This document shows, piece after piece, positions 22,578 to 34,400 of a stretch of DNA of 64,000 bases. The translations under genes and the position numbers were made by a program. This stretch comes from Vermamoeba vermiformis. Its lineage: Eukaryota > Tubulinea > Echinamoebida. Position 1 is the stretch's first letter, and every line of letters begins with the position of its first letter. Where the stretch lies: contig JBEWZL010000184.1 in NCBI GenBank assembly GCA_045837725.1, positions 124,001 through 188,000 of the forward strand. Reading direction: 5' to 3'. The notes under the pieces were generated by a model. The model searched no databases and had not been told where the DNA came from. It saw only the letters and a program-made list of their open reading frames with translations.

Positions 22578-25500
22578 TTACACGGCATTGACGGTGAGTT
22601 CGGAGCCCAACACGGCCTCGCGATCGCGCTGCATGTGCACATTGATCGTGCCTGCAATCGATATACCGCGACTGAGCTCGGTGACGTGCGTGATCACGAA
22701 CACTTTGCGCAGTCTGCTGGCGAGTGAGACGAGCACTTGTTGCACTTGCAGCTGACCAGTGCGATCGAGGGCATCGAACACTTCGTCGAGCATCAGGTAC
22801 TGCGGCTGATAGCGCGATCTGTTGCGCACGAGTTCGAACAGCGAGAACAGCACTGCGAGGTCCGTTCTCTTGCGCTCACCACCGCTGCGCTTGACGTACA
22901 CTTCTTCGAGCTCGAGTTCGGGGGTCAGTGTCACTGTCACTTTGCCACTGTCCGACAGCTGATCGGCATAGCTGTCCAGCACGAGATTCAGCTCTTGCAC
23001 CAGATCTGCAAAGATGAAGGAGCGCACAGTCTCAAAGCCCATGGTGCTCTTCGTGTTCTTGTCGAACGCCACTTCCCAGAACCGCGCCATGCTGTACTGC
23101 TCGGACACGTGACTGTGCTCTGCTGTCACGGCTGTCAACTGTTCGTTCAGTTGTGTGACACGTGCCTCGTGCTGCGCGATGGTCGCTGTTAGTTGATCAA
23201 TCTCCGCGGCGAGATAGTGCAATCTCCTGTCGAGATCACTGGTCTCCACCACGAGTTGGTTCTGATAGCGCAGCAGTTCGTGTTCCTTGTCTGCCAGTGC
23301 GCGCTCGACTCCTTTGATCTGTTCACTCAGTTCGAGTCGTCGTTTCATCGCTTGCACTTCCGTGCGCTCCAGCACTTCAATATCTCGCTCGATATCTCCG
23401 CGCAATTGTTGCAATATTTTGAACAGATCTGCAGAGCTACGCGTCGTGTCATGCACACCAGTGACACGTGTCAAAAACGCGTGATTTTCTTCGAGCAGTT
23501 TGGCGTGATGTGATTCGTCAATTGGTCGGCCACAGCGCGGACAATTCTTCTCGTCCAATGAGTACTCGTGCATGTGATTCAGACGCACCACTAACTCGTC
23601 GCGGAGTTGTTTCCACTCGTTCACTGAACGGCCGTTGATCACAGACGGAGTGTCACTGGCCTGTGCATTAAGATCATTTTGCCGCAATTCGATGGCACTC
23701 TTTTGCTGCGCGAGCTGTTCAATCTGCCGCTCGAGATCTTTGCGCGCATCTTCACGTCCCTCCACACGATTGCTCCTCTCTTGTTCCACTGCTTGGCGAT
23801 CAGCAGTCTTTGCACCAATTTTTTCATTAGTGTTCTTAATAGCCATATTTAGTGCCTTCAACTCTTGTTGCAGTGCAGTCTGTGTTTGCATCAATTCATT
23901 GAGCCGTGCCTCGAGTTCATTGCGCTTGTTTTTTGCGGTCTCAAAGTACGCATTGAACTTGTCGAGGCCCAGTGTCTCTTCAATAATGCTGCGCCGCTGA
24001 TCTTTGTTGCCCGACACAAAGTTGCTGACAATGTTCTGCCCGAGCACGACTGACTTGGTGAAGGTCTCGTAGTCAATGCCCAACAGCTCGTTGAGCACTT
24101 TCTGCGTCTGACTCAGCTCACCCTTCTCATTCTCCGCGAGGTACTCGGGCTCTGCATCGTCTGCGTGTCGTTGATAGGTGCGCAACACATCTGCTTTGCC
24201 GCGCTTGCGAGTGCGTTCGATGATGAAGCCGTTGTCGTACTCGAGCACCACACTGCACTCCCTGGCCTCGTCGTTGATGCAGTAGTCCTTCGCCATGCCA
24301 CTGCGCAAGAAGCCCCCGAACTGACACCACACTGCGTACATTGGTCAATAGTGCTGCTGTACATACAGTGCTGTAGTGAGTCCTACCTAGTGCCTCAAAG
24401 ATCTGACTCTTGCCGCTGCCATTCGCGCCTTCAATGATCCAAATGCCGTCGTTCATGTTCTTGAAGTCCAGGTGCACTGTGCCCTGCACGCCCATGAAGT
24501 CAGTGATGGTCAGACTGCTCAGTGTGCCGTCGAATGCCTTGCCCTCGTGCTTGTCAATGCTCTGCACGCGCGAGTCAGCCACGAGACTCTTGCCTAATTC
24601 GGTCAATGCGGCAATCTTGTCCTTGTTGTCCAACAGTCCTTCAAATCTCAGGCCCGACTTCTTCTTGCGACTTTGAGCCTCGACAAATGTCGTGTGCACG
24701 TGATTGGTGAATTCTTCGAGCAAATCATCAATTTTCTTGCTCTGCTGACTGGTGATGGCAGAATCAGTGCCCGGATTTTTGATGGCATCGACAATCTGCA
24801 CATCTTTTTTCACACCCAACACACCGAGCTCGAGCAATTCATCGACGAGTGTTTGATGTTGCTGTGGTGTGACAAACAGGTCCTCGTATTGTACCATGAG
24901 AAAGGTGTCTTTGTACTGCGCAATGTTCTGTTTGACGCGCTCAATCTCCGAGTACTTGACTTTGAAGTACTGATCGCCGTGTGGATTTTTGATGAATTCA
25001 ATCTGATCTGTCTCTGTGTCGTAGATCACTGTCACGGTGGTTAGTAGCGCACTTCACGACTCAGTTCTCAACGTACCAATGCCGCGGTCTTGTTCCGCAT
25101 CACCAAAGTTGAACTGCACTGGTGCTCCGACATAGACTACTTTATCTAGTAAGTGGTGGGCGTGAAAGTGTCCCTAAATTGACACGTGTCACTTGCAGTG
25201 TTCAAAACAAATGTCAGACAATTGACGTACCGAGAACGTTCTCTTGAGCGGATTGAACGCATCAGGACCAATGGGGCCCTTGTATCGCGAGCTAGAACTG
25301 TTTTGAATAGCTCCATTGATGGCTAAGTGTCCAAAGCCTATTGTCTTGGCCAACAACTTCTTTTTGCGCTTTTTAATGAGCTCTTCAATCTTGCCGACTA
25401 TTTCTGTTTGATCTTCGTGCTAACGGCACCATAGTTATTAATGATAGACTAGTGATGGACAACATACATAGGGCATCATGAGGCAGGAGACACCTTTGAC

Positions 25501-26315
25501 AGATGTCAATGTGAGGTCGCGATGTAATTGCACGAATTGATGGCGCAGCAGACTGTTCATGCTGAGTGCATCGAGCGACGAGATTTTAGAGGAGTGACGC
25601 CTGTCATATATGAACACATTAGTCTTGCACTCTCGTTGATGTCTGCACGCACAAATTCATGTCGTGATTGCCGAGTATGACGTGAATAGGCACGACTTTG
25701 TTCTCATCGATTGCCTGGCCCTTGCGCGCCTCTTTCAACACCTCTTCGTTCAACACCGCATTCATCTTGTCGAAGAACGACAGCGCTGAAGATAAGGACC
25801 GCACACTCACTACTTCGCGCGTGTTGAGCACATCTGCTTCGCAAATAATGAGTACTGCAGCTTGCGTATTCATATTGCTAACCTCCTAAGCACACTACCG
25901 CATCGACTTTGCGCTGCTTGAACTGCTCGATAATCCTGACCAAGGCGTGAGCACGAAGCTATTTAACCCTTTAGACCACACTTACCAGTCACCTGTCGTT
26001 GTAATGCGCTCGAGGCCTTTGTCTTGGAAATGTATATCACCAAACAGGCCTATTGTTGCATAAGAGCGGTACTGACGGGAAACTTTGGCTCGCTTAGCGT
26101 GTTCTTTTGCAGATCTCTGAATTCACAAGTCAAATTAATTGACTGTTCGACACAGTAATTTTTAAAAAATCTAACAATCTTATGCAATGATATACATGCG
26201 TGCAATAAATGCCTGGAATTACAGGGTTATTTAAATAAAAGATTTCTAAGGATCGCGATCCAGTTTGACATTTCTCAAGTCTCCTTACCACAGCACGAAT
26301 AGTTTGCCGAAGCAT
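22578..26315 (-). CDS. SbcD-SbcC fusion: MRE11-like nuclease joined to RAD50-like ATPase, predicted mitochondrial
   Basis: Nine exons on the minus strand (26315-26289, 26116-25986, 25935-25883, 25833-25653, 25600-25468, 25419-25231, 25173-25077, 25028-24387, 24331-22578) stay in one frame for 1068 residues. Residues 1-30 (MLRQTIRAV, then RSAKEHAKRAK) are basic, Arg/Ser/Ala-rich and free of acids except one, like a mitochondrial presequence. Residues 31-270 are a metallophosphoesterase: GDIH (D36, H38), CLGD (D71), GNHD (N126-D128), GHFHAHH (239 on). Residues about 440-1068 are an SMC-type ATPase: Walker A GANGSGKS, a coiled coil interrupted by a zinc hook CPRCG, signature RSGGERKR, Walker B YLMLDEVFDALD, and H-loop ITHVTE. 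Gene order matches bacterial and phage sbcD-sbcC operons. The short coiled coil is SbcC/gp46-like rather than nuclear RAD50. Predicted role: processing DNA ends or hairpins, likely in the organelle. All splice phases fit. Confidence 0.88.
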
Positions 26316-26509
26316 TGTTCTTAGTTAATATGTACTTTGTTGTAATGGTGGGGCATTGCCGCAAATAACAGCTGTTGTTGTGGCTCTGGTGAAAATTCTG
26401 TAAAACTTCACGAAAACGTTTCATGAAATTTGAAACCAAGAACTGTTCACGGTAACAAAACCATTTTGATATCACACATTGATACAAACACCACACTTCA
26501 GAAATAAAC
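26316..26509. promoter_or_regulatory. Shared divergent promoter region
   Basis: Only 194 bases separate the start codons of the SbcDC-like gene (minus) and phosphoglycerate kinase (plus), so both promoters must lie here or overlap transcribed sequence. No clear TATA box or iterated word is seen. Confidence 0.5.
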
Positions 26510-28170
26510 ATGGCCGACAAACTCTTCGTTGAGCAAGTTGATCTCAAGGGCAAGCGCGTTATTATGCGGTACGCAAAGTCATTCACAATTGAAATCTTAG
26601 CTTGATTTATTGTTAATAATTATTAAGGTACTATTAGGAATATTATTGCACAACTAATAGTGAAATACTTTTTCTATTCGAAAGATATTTTTGAATTAAT
26701 TATTTTAGTTAGCAAATTGCAATTATTTAAAATTACTGTATATTATGCCAGTCATTCCGCTCTTCATTGTACACTTTCAGACTAGTTGCATTTCATCTGA
26801 AAAGTTTTTCTAACACTTTGGCTTAGTGTTGACTTCAACGTACCTTTGGAAGGTGACAAAATTACCAGCAACCAACGTATCGTTGCTGCTATTCCCACCA
26901 TTGAATATTGCTTGAAGCAAGGTACTAAATATTTTTCATGAACGAATTGGATCTGACTTTTCATTCAGGCGCTAAGAGCGTTGTTTTGATGAGCCACTTG
27001 GGTCGCCCCGATGGCGTGGTCCAAAAGGAATCATCTCTTGCTCCTGTCGCCAAGGAACTCGAGAGCTTGATGAAAAGACCCGTCACGTTCTTGCACGACT
27101 GCGTGGGCCCTGAAGTTGAGGCTAAGTGCGCTGCGGCCAAGGACGGCGAGCTCATTCTTTTGGAGAACTTGCGCTTCCACCCCGAAGAGGAGGGTCAAGG
27201 CAAGAATGCTGACGGCAAGATGGTCAAGGCCGACCCTGAAGCTGTAAAGAAATTCCGCGCCTCATTGACCAAGCTCGGTGACGTCTATGTGAACGACGCT
27301 TTTGGCACTGCTCACCGTGCTCACAGCTCGATGGTCGGTGTTGAATTGCCCGTGCGTGCTGCTGGCTATTTGATGCGCAAAGAACTCGAGGCTTTGGCTG
27401 ACGCCGTTAACAAGCCCAAGAGACCTTTCTTGGCCATTCTCGGAGGGTATGTAATGAGCTGGATGAATTCAAGTTCATGTCTAATCCCCTACGCAGTGCC
27501 AAGGTTAGCGACAAGATCAAGTTGATTAACAACATGTTGGACAAGGTCGATGAAATGATCATCGGTGGTGGCATGGCCTTCACATTCAAGAAGGAGGTTG
27601 ACAACGTGAAGATCGGCAGCTCTCTCTTTGACAAGGAGGGTGCCAAGACTGTTCGCGACATAGTTGAAAAGGCCAAGGCCAAGAACGTCAAGTTGCACTT
27701 CCCCGTTGACTACGTCACTGCCAACAAGTTCGCCAAGGATGCTGAAGTCGGTGCTGCTGACGACCAATCTGGCATTCCTGACGGCTGGTTGGGTCTTGAC
27801 GTTGGCCCTAAGAGCCGCGCCATCTTCGCTGAGGCTATTGGCCGAGCTGCTACCATCGTTTGGAACGGGTAAGTTACTCTAATCACAATTAATGTCACGT
27901 GCAGTCTGTATTAACGTGTCTCTCAGCCCTGCTGGTGTTTTCGAATGGCCTAACTTCGAAGCCGGTACCAAGTCTATGATGGACGAAGCTATTAAGGCTC
28001 ACTCTCGCGGAGCTGTTGTCGTCATTGGTGGTGGTGATACTGCTACTGCTGCTGCTAAATACAACGCTGAAGATAAAGTCACTCACGTGTCTACCGGCGG
28101 TGGTGCCAGTCTCGAATTGCTCGAGGGTCGCGAACTCCCTGGTGTCACTGCTCTTTCTCCCAGCCATTGA
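26510..28170 (+). CDS. PGK: Phosphoglycerate kinase
   Basis: Five exons (26510-26568, 26827-26921, 26969-27446, 27497-27868, 27927-28170) give 415 residues, the normal size. Hallmarks are [19 protein letters not shown], the substrate-binding [34 protein letters not shown], the hinge region with [27 protein letters not shown], and the nucleotide site [11 protein letters not shown] with [13 protein letters not shown]. The enzyme transfers phosphate from 1,3-bisphosphoglycerate to ADP in glycolysis. No targeting extension is present, so it is cytosolic. Codon use in the exons is strongly C-ending, as expected for a highly expressed gene. Confidence 0.97.
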
Positions 28171-28326
28171 ATCGCACGCTACTAGCGGGCAGTAAATACT
28201 GTTAGCGTTGATACTTGCACTGCTAGTAGTAAGTTTTTAACTGCATGTAAAAAATCTGTTTCATAAATACGATTATTCGTAACCAAAACTTTATTTCTAC
28301 AATTCGCTTAAACAATGTGACTCAAT

Positions 28327-31251
28327 CTACTTCGTAACAGTTAATCTAGATTGACCGTCAGTCGTTTCAATCAATTCGAAACCTCCTTGTTTGTTGTTCA
28401 GCAATGACTCGCGGTCCAAGCAGACACGCTCCAAGTCCTTGTCGGAGATGACATGATCTTCGCCCAATTCTGTCGCGTCAGTCTTCAGCAGCTCCAGCAT
28501 TTCATTCTCGGTGAACAAAGAGTTCGATGGGCCGTCGTTGTAATTGCCTTTGAACTTCTCTTTGTGAATGACCAAACGTTCAAGCTTCAACTTGGCATTA
28601 GCGCGCTGCAAAATCCAGCTGTCCACGCTATTAGCGGTGATCAAACGATAGACACAAACAGGTTTAGTTTGACCGATTCTGTGGCATCTGTCTTGAGCCT
28701 GCATGTCCATTTGCGGGTTCCAATCAGAGTCGTAAATGATCACAGAGTCAGCAGCAGTCAAGTTGATGCCCAGGCCACCAGCGCGAGTGCTCAACAAGAA
28801 AACGGAGACATTTGGATCGGTGTTGAACAGTTCAATTTGCTCTTGTCGATCAGTTTGAGCTGTGCTGCCATCAATGCGACAATAAGAATAGCCGCTGTAC
28901 TCTAAGAAGTCTTCAAGAATATCGAGCAAGCGAGTCATTTGCGAGAAGATGAGAGTCTTGTGTCCGTTTGGCAAGAGGAACTTCAACATCTTCTCGGTGA
29001 GTTCTATCTTGCCGCAGGTCTCTTTGAGGTCCTCAAGGTACTTCTCCGGATCTTCAATCACCAAAGAGGGATTGTGCTCTGCTAGTGTAGTTTGAACTTC
29101 AGCAAAGTAGCGGCGTTTGTCTTCTTTGGACTTTTCAATATAAACCTCGCGCTGCTTGTCGCTGAGTGCCTTCCATTTGGCCGAGCAGATCTTGAATAAC
29201 TCTGACATGCCAGCATCAGGGTTCTTCTTCGCGGCTTCTTTGCGTTGTTCCATGAAGTAAATCATCCAAGCAGACTTGCCACGCTTGGGCATGACTGGCT
29301 CTTTGTTTTTGGGCTCAGTCTCAGACTCGTCTTCAGGCTGTTCTTCCTCCATTTCGTCTTCCTCTTCAAGCTTCTTGAACAGCGCAATTTCATCGTAATT
29401 CAAACGACGCTTCTTTCTCAGTCTCGACTCTGGTGGATCTGCAACAGAATCAGTTAAGCTCGTTAAATCTAACCTCCAAGTTAACTTACCGGCAATCTCT
29501 TCAAGTTCCCCTCTTCTCTTTCGTTTCTTCTTGCCGCTGCCATTAGTTTCCTCACTTTTGCCGTTTTGTTTGGGCTCTTCTTCATCAAGTTCAATTTGAT
29601 TGTTTTTGAACTTCTTGTAGAAGCTGTCAAAGTCGTCGTCAAACAAGAAGGGATGATTGCACACTTTGCGCAAGTGCATGATGATGTTGAGCAACTTGAT
29701 TCTGCCACCAGCTGTATATTTGTTAGTAGACGGAATAAATTAACTCAATCTTTCAAACTTACTTCCAGCGACGATTTTCTTCCAGTCGTGTTGCTTCAAT
29801 AAGTTGTAGAAAGCCTTTTGTGCGGGCTTGAAGGGACAATACAAGACATATTCTCGCTTCTTGGGCAGATTCAACTCGACGTCGTGCTTCAATCTGCGCA
29901 ACAAGAAAGGTTGAAGGATGTTGTGCAGCTTTTGAACGAGTTGCTCGGAGATAGAGTCTTTGTTCTCTTCAACGCTCTTGCCTTCAGTCTCGCCCTTGAT
30001 GATCACTTCGTCAAAGTCAAACCAGCTCTGGAAGTTCTCCAAACTGTCGAAAATATCGGGCAAAATGAAGTTGAGGAGTGACCACAACTCGGTCAAAGAG
30101 TTCTGCAGCGGCGTGCCTGTCAACAACAATCTGTTCTCAGTGCGCAGAGCTCTCAACTCGCGAATCAATCTGCAATTAAAGTTCTTCAAACGATGTGCCT
30201 CATCGACCACCAAGTACTTCCACTGCAGCACAACAATATTAGAAACGACCCATAGCTATTGTTCGAGCTACTTACGTGGAAGCACTGCAAGAAGCGCTTG
30301 TCATTCATGGCAATGTTGTAGGAGGTAATGATAATAGGAATCTTGGGACGTGCTCCATCAGCTTTCTTTGCACGAGTAATATCATTGCGCAAAGTCTCAC
30401 GCTCAGCTTTGCTGCCGTGGTACATGACAACGGGTAGTGAAGGCGTCCTTGTAGATCGATGTCAGTACACGAACAAGAAGCACAAACTTTTAACTTACCA
30501 TTTTTGGAATTCATTGGCCCAATTGCGCAATGTAGAAAGCGGAGCTACGACCAAGAAAGGGCCTGTAATGCCTTTACCCCACAGATGCGCCAAAAAGCTG
30601 ACCTGATCGCAGGTTTTAGTTTTAAAGTATTGTTGCTGCTTAAACATACCGTTTGAATAGTCTTGCCTAGACCCATTTCATCAGCGAGAATGCCGTTCAT
30701 GCCGTTCTCGAAGAGCTGGATCAGCCAGTTGATGCCGAACAGTTGGTAGTCGCGCATTTTACCTCCAGTGACGAGTTCAGGTTGAACAGTGCGCACTAAC
30801 GATTCAGTTTGCTTTTCAGGCAGTTCTTCAAGTTTCTCTTGGAGAGACTGGGTCTGAAGATCGTGGATCAGGATCTGACACGCGATACTTGCTAGTAATT
30901 AATTAAATACCTTTTTTTGATTTTTAGGGCGACGTCCGCGGCGCTTCGTGGTGACTTCCTCTTCTTTGACCGGCTCTTCCTTTACATCCTTCGAGGAAAT
31001 ACTTATTATTTCTGTTTGCGGTGGTTTAAAAAATAAATATATACCTCTTTCGCTGGGTTAGGAACTTGGAGTTGTTGGCTAATAAATTGAGAATAAATTC
31101 TGGCTTTATCCAACAATAAATTCAGTTGTTTGAGTTTGTCAGATTCAGCAGTAATAACACCATGTTGTGGCTTTTCGTCTTCAACCTCTTCATCCTCTTT
31201 ATAGTCCGCATCATCTTCGGCTAATTTTTTAATATCGACGGCGTCATCCAT
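28327..31251 (-). CDS. HELLS-like: HELLS/LSH/DDM1-type SNF2 remodeller with an inserted HMG box
   Basis: Eight exons on the minus strand (31251-31045, 30988-30911, 30874-30650, 30602-30499, 30447-30276, 30222-29763, 29711-29490, 29438-28327) encode 859 residues. SNF2 motifs are complete: DEMGLGKT (I), [10 protein letters not shown] (II), LLTGTPLQN (III), [27 protein letters not shown] (V), and [15 protein letters not shown] (VI). The C-terminal [18 protein letters not shown] matches the LSH/DDM1 tail. [11 protein letters not shown]-hook-like motif lies near residue 85. Between the two ATPase lobes, after a KKKRKRR linker, residues about 539-605 form an HMG box ([36 protein letters not shown]). 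LSH/DDM1 enables DNA methylation and silencing by remodelling nucleosomes. The embedded HMG box is unusual for the family. Confidence 0.9.
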
Positions 31252-31459
31252 GGTTAATTTTAAGATCGCGTTTCTTAAGTGTTACGAAGTCCTCCACAAT
31301 ACGAATTGCGTGGTCTCGGAGTTGTGGTTATTTATCTTCGGATAACTAACAAAAGAACGCACAAAAATTCAAAACAAAAAAAGGCGCGGTTTCAGGATCG
31401 GACTGTACAACTGGCCACGCGATTTAAAAATAACAATTTTACTCAACTATTGTACAAAT

Positions 31460-34400
31460 TCAGATGTTTTGCGGCAAGTTTTCTTTGTTGTCTCGCAGTA
31501 CCCTTGCAGGACTAGACTTTTGCACGCTTGGTTTTTCTAAACGCAACGTTAGTCACTAATTTATGTACCAGAAATGTTACTTACCATTCAAATCCTTCAA
31601 CTTTCGAAGCAAATTAACTTCTTTCAGTTGCAGGTCTACTTGGAACTGCAGATTCTCAATGCTGTTGTTCTTTTGTTGCATTGACTCCTGCACAGTGGTC
31701 AATATCGACAAAGCCTTCGAAGTATCGGCGACTGTCTCTTCACCGTTGAGCGTTGTAACTTTCTCGAGAATACACTGCGAATAACTGTTAGCACCGAGTA
31801 CATTGCTGACAACAGGTGGCCATACCTTAAGTTCCCCGCGTAAAGTTTCAACCTCAGTCTCCTTAGTTTTGAGTGCTCGTTTCAATTTCTCCTCTTCTTC
31901 GATGCTTGCAAGAGCAGCTTGCTCGTATGTCTTGGCCTTGGGATCGGTGGGCTTCAACTTGTTCAACTGAGCCACAAGCTGCTTAACAATCTGTTCTTTT
32001 TGTTTCATCTCGCCCAACAATGTTTCGTGTTGCTTCTTGATGGTGTTGTATTCCTCCTTCAGTTTAGTGTGGTGATGGATCTTTTGTTTAATGTTGCCGT
32101 GGCCCACAAGCTCCGTGACTTGTTTGTTCAGCTTGTCATTTGCAGCTTCAAGAGACTTCTTTTCTTCAGTCAACTTGACGCGATCGTCATTCAACAGCTC
32201 AATCTTCTTCTTGAGGGCTTGACACTCTTCGTGAGCTTGTTCTTGAGTCAACTTGACGCGTTTGATCTCTTGCAAGTATTGTTGACTGGTCTGGAACGAC
32301 TTGTTCAACTCTTCCTTGAGTTCACGGATTTGAGTGTCGTATTGGCCGAACTGATCTTTCATCTTGGCCTCGTTTGTAGTCATCAGTTGAATGTCACTCT
32401 TCAACTTGGCGATTTCCTTGTTCTTTCGCTCGCGAGTCTGCTCCCATTGTTCAGCCATCTCAGTAAGCTTGCGCTCTTTGCTCTTGGTAGTTGTTAAATC
32501 AGAGTTCAACTGATCGCAGCGAAGTTTCAGCTTGACCATTTCTTCTTGAACACTGCGCAATTGAACGATCTCATTTTGTAACTGCTTCAGGTTCTCGCTC
32601 TGCTTTGAGTATTCAACGGACAATACCTTCTTCTCAACGAGGTCGTTGCTGAGTGTGGCATAGTCGGCACGCAGTTGAGTGATGGTCAACTGATCGTTGT
32701 TGTGCTCATTCTCCAATTGACTAACTTGTTCTTGCAGAGTATTGACTTCGCTAACACGACGAGACTCGGCATCTCTCAATGCTGATGCGTGCTCAGCTCG
32801 GAGCTCGCTGATGATTTCTTCGTATTGCTTGTTCTTCAACATCAAGCTTTCAATGTCCGATTGAGCTGAATCAAGTGATCGTTGCAATTCTTGCTCGCGG
32901 TCAGTGAGTTGCTGCTTAATTTGTTTCACTTCTTCGTGCTTCTGTTTCAGCTCATTCAATAGTTCTCCGTGTTGGCTCTCGTATTTTTCTTGCATTTCGT
33001 CCTTCTCAACCATTAACTTCTCGTAGCGCTCTTGGACTTGCAACAACTGAGCCTCACGCTCCTTGCTGTCACGCAACTCTGCCTTCTTGTCTTCCAGCTC
33101 GCAGTTCAAAGCCTTCAACTCGTCGTCTTTAGCGTTCAACTTGCCACGCATATTCTCGACAAACTCTTTGAGGGAGTCGATAGTGTCGTTCTTAGCCTTG
33201 CCATCTTGCTCAAGACCGCGAATGGACGCTTGAAGTTCTTCGATTTGTTTTTGAGCAGCGACGAGGTTAGTCTGGTGCTTATCGATTTCTTCTTTGGACT
33301 TGAGCAAATCATCTTGCAATTTGGAGTTGTCAGCCATCAAGGTAGAAATCTTCTGGGCATTGCTGGATGATGACTCGAGCACCTCTCGTTGACGCTCGAT
33401 TGTGTTGCGCAAGGCCTGGATCTCTTCAGCCGATGAGCTGACGTCTTTTTTCAAGCCTTCGATGACACCTTCGAGCTCGACTTGAGACTTTTGGTATTGC
33501 TCAATTTGATTCTTGCGGTACTCAGCCTCTTCATTCAATGACTCGTTCTCTTCTTTCATTTCAGCCAATTGAGTGGACAATTGCTCAACGCTGCTCTTTT
33601 CGCTCATCCACTTAGCTTCCAACTCCTCACGCTCTTGTTGGTGCTTTTGTTTCTGTGAAAGAAGTTAGCACAACGAGCTCTACGGGCTATCGAGTTACGT
33701 ACCAATTCGCTGACTTCGCGTTCTTGCTTGGTAATTTGTTGGGATTGAGCTTCACAAGTCATTTGAAGTTGACCGATTTGTCTGCTCAACACTTTGTTGT
33801 CTTCTTCGAGCTTCTTATCTCGCACAGCATGAACGTCCTCAGCAGCGAAGCACTAACGATACATTAGCTTTGTATCACAAACTAATGTTAGTGTACTTAC
33901 GATTGACATGCGCCTGTTTTCATCAGTAACCTTGTTGATGCTCTTCTTCATTCGGCGAATGGTTTCATCGCGCTCGCGTACTTGGGACTCTAAGCGGTCT
34001 TTATCCTCGGCCAATTGACTGATTTGCTTCTCGAGCGTCAAAATTGTTAAGTTGGCTTTCTTAGACAAAGTCTCACTCATTTCAAAACCTTCTTGAAGGT
34101 TCTTCAACTCGTTTTCGTACGTGCCTTGCAATAACTTGATCGTGTCTCTGTTCTGTTCCGTGACACGATCAATCTCTAGCTGTTTGCTGAAGAGTGTCTG
34201 ATTGAAGGACTCTTCAGCCTCGTTGAGCTGTTGTTGAGTCGCAGTCAGGTCTGAGGCGAGTTGAATTTCGCGCTGTTGCCACTTGCGGCGCTCTTGGCTG
34301 TACTCGTTCTGAACACTGTCGAGCTCAGCTCTGAGACGCTCGAGCTCTTGTTCGTATTTCCATCGTTGAAGTTCAGATTGTACGTGAGACTTTGAAGGAG

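Larger units (their letters stand above)
347..25191. repeat. Dispersed CACGTG palindromes (TGACACGTGTCA and TCACGTGA)
   Basis: Nine exact copies of the 12-base palindrome TGACACGTGTCA start at 376, 9840, 9943, 12658, 14575, 17016, 17742, 23462 and 25180. By chance a given 12-mer should occur about 0.004 times in 64 kb. At least a dozen TCACGTGA octamers (for example near 347, 10327, 11138, 12996, 13565, 14624, 16053, 18123, 18238, 22483) and many TGACAGGTGTCA variants are interspersed. They lie in introns and in coding exons. I found no exact 12-mer after 25.2 kb. Function unknown. Confidence 0.85.

Noticed and set aside
376-25191. CRISPR or transposon origin for the CACGTG palindromes
   Set aside because: Copies are irregularly spaced, lack constant flanks or target-site duplications, and occur inside conserved exons, so they are neither an array nor inserted elements.
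22578-26315. Suspected pseudogene or assembly join in the SbcDC-like gene
   Set aside because: All nine exons splice in consistent phase with intact catalytic motifs, and the joint between halves lies within one exon, so it reads as an intact gene. Spliceosomal introns also argue against bacterial contamination.
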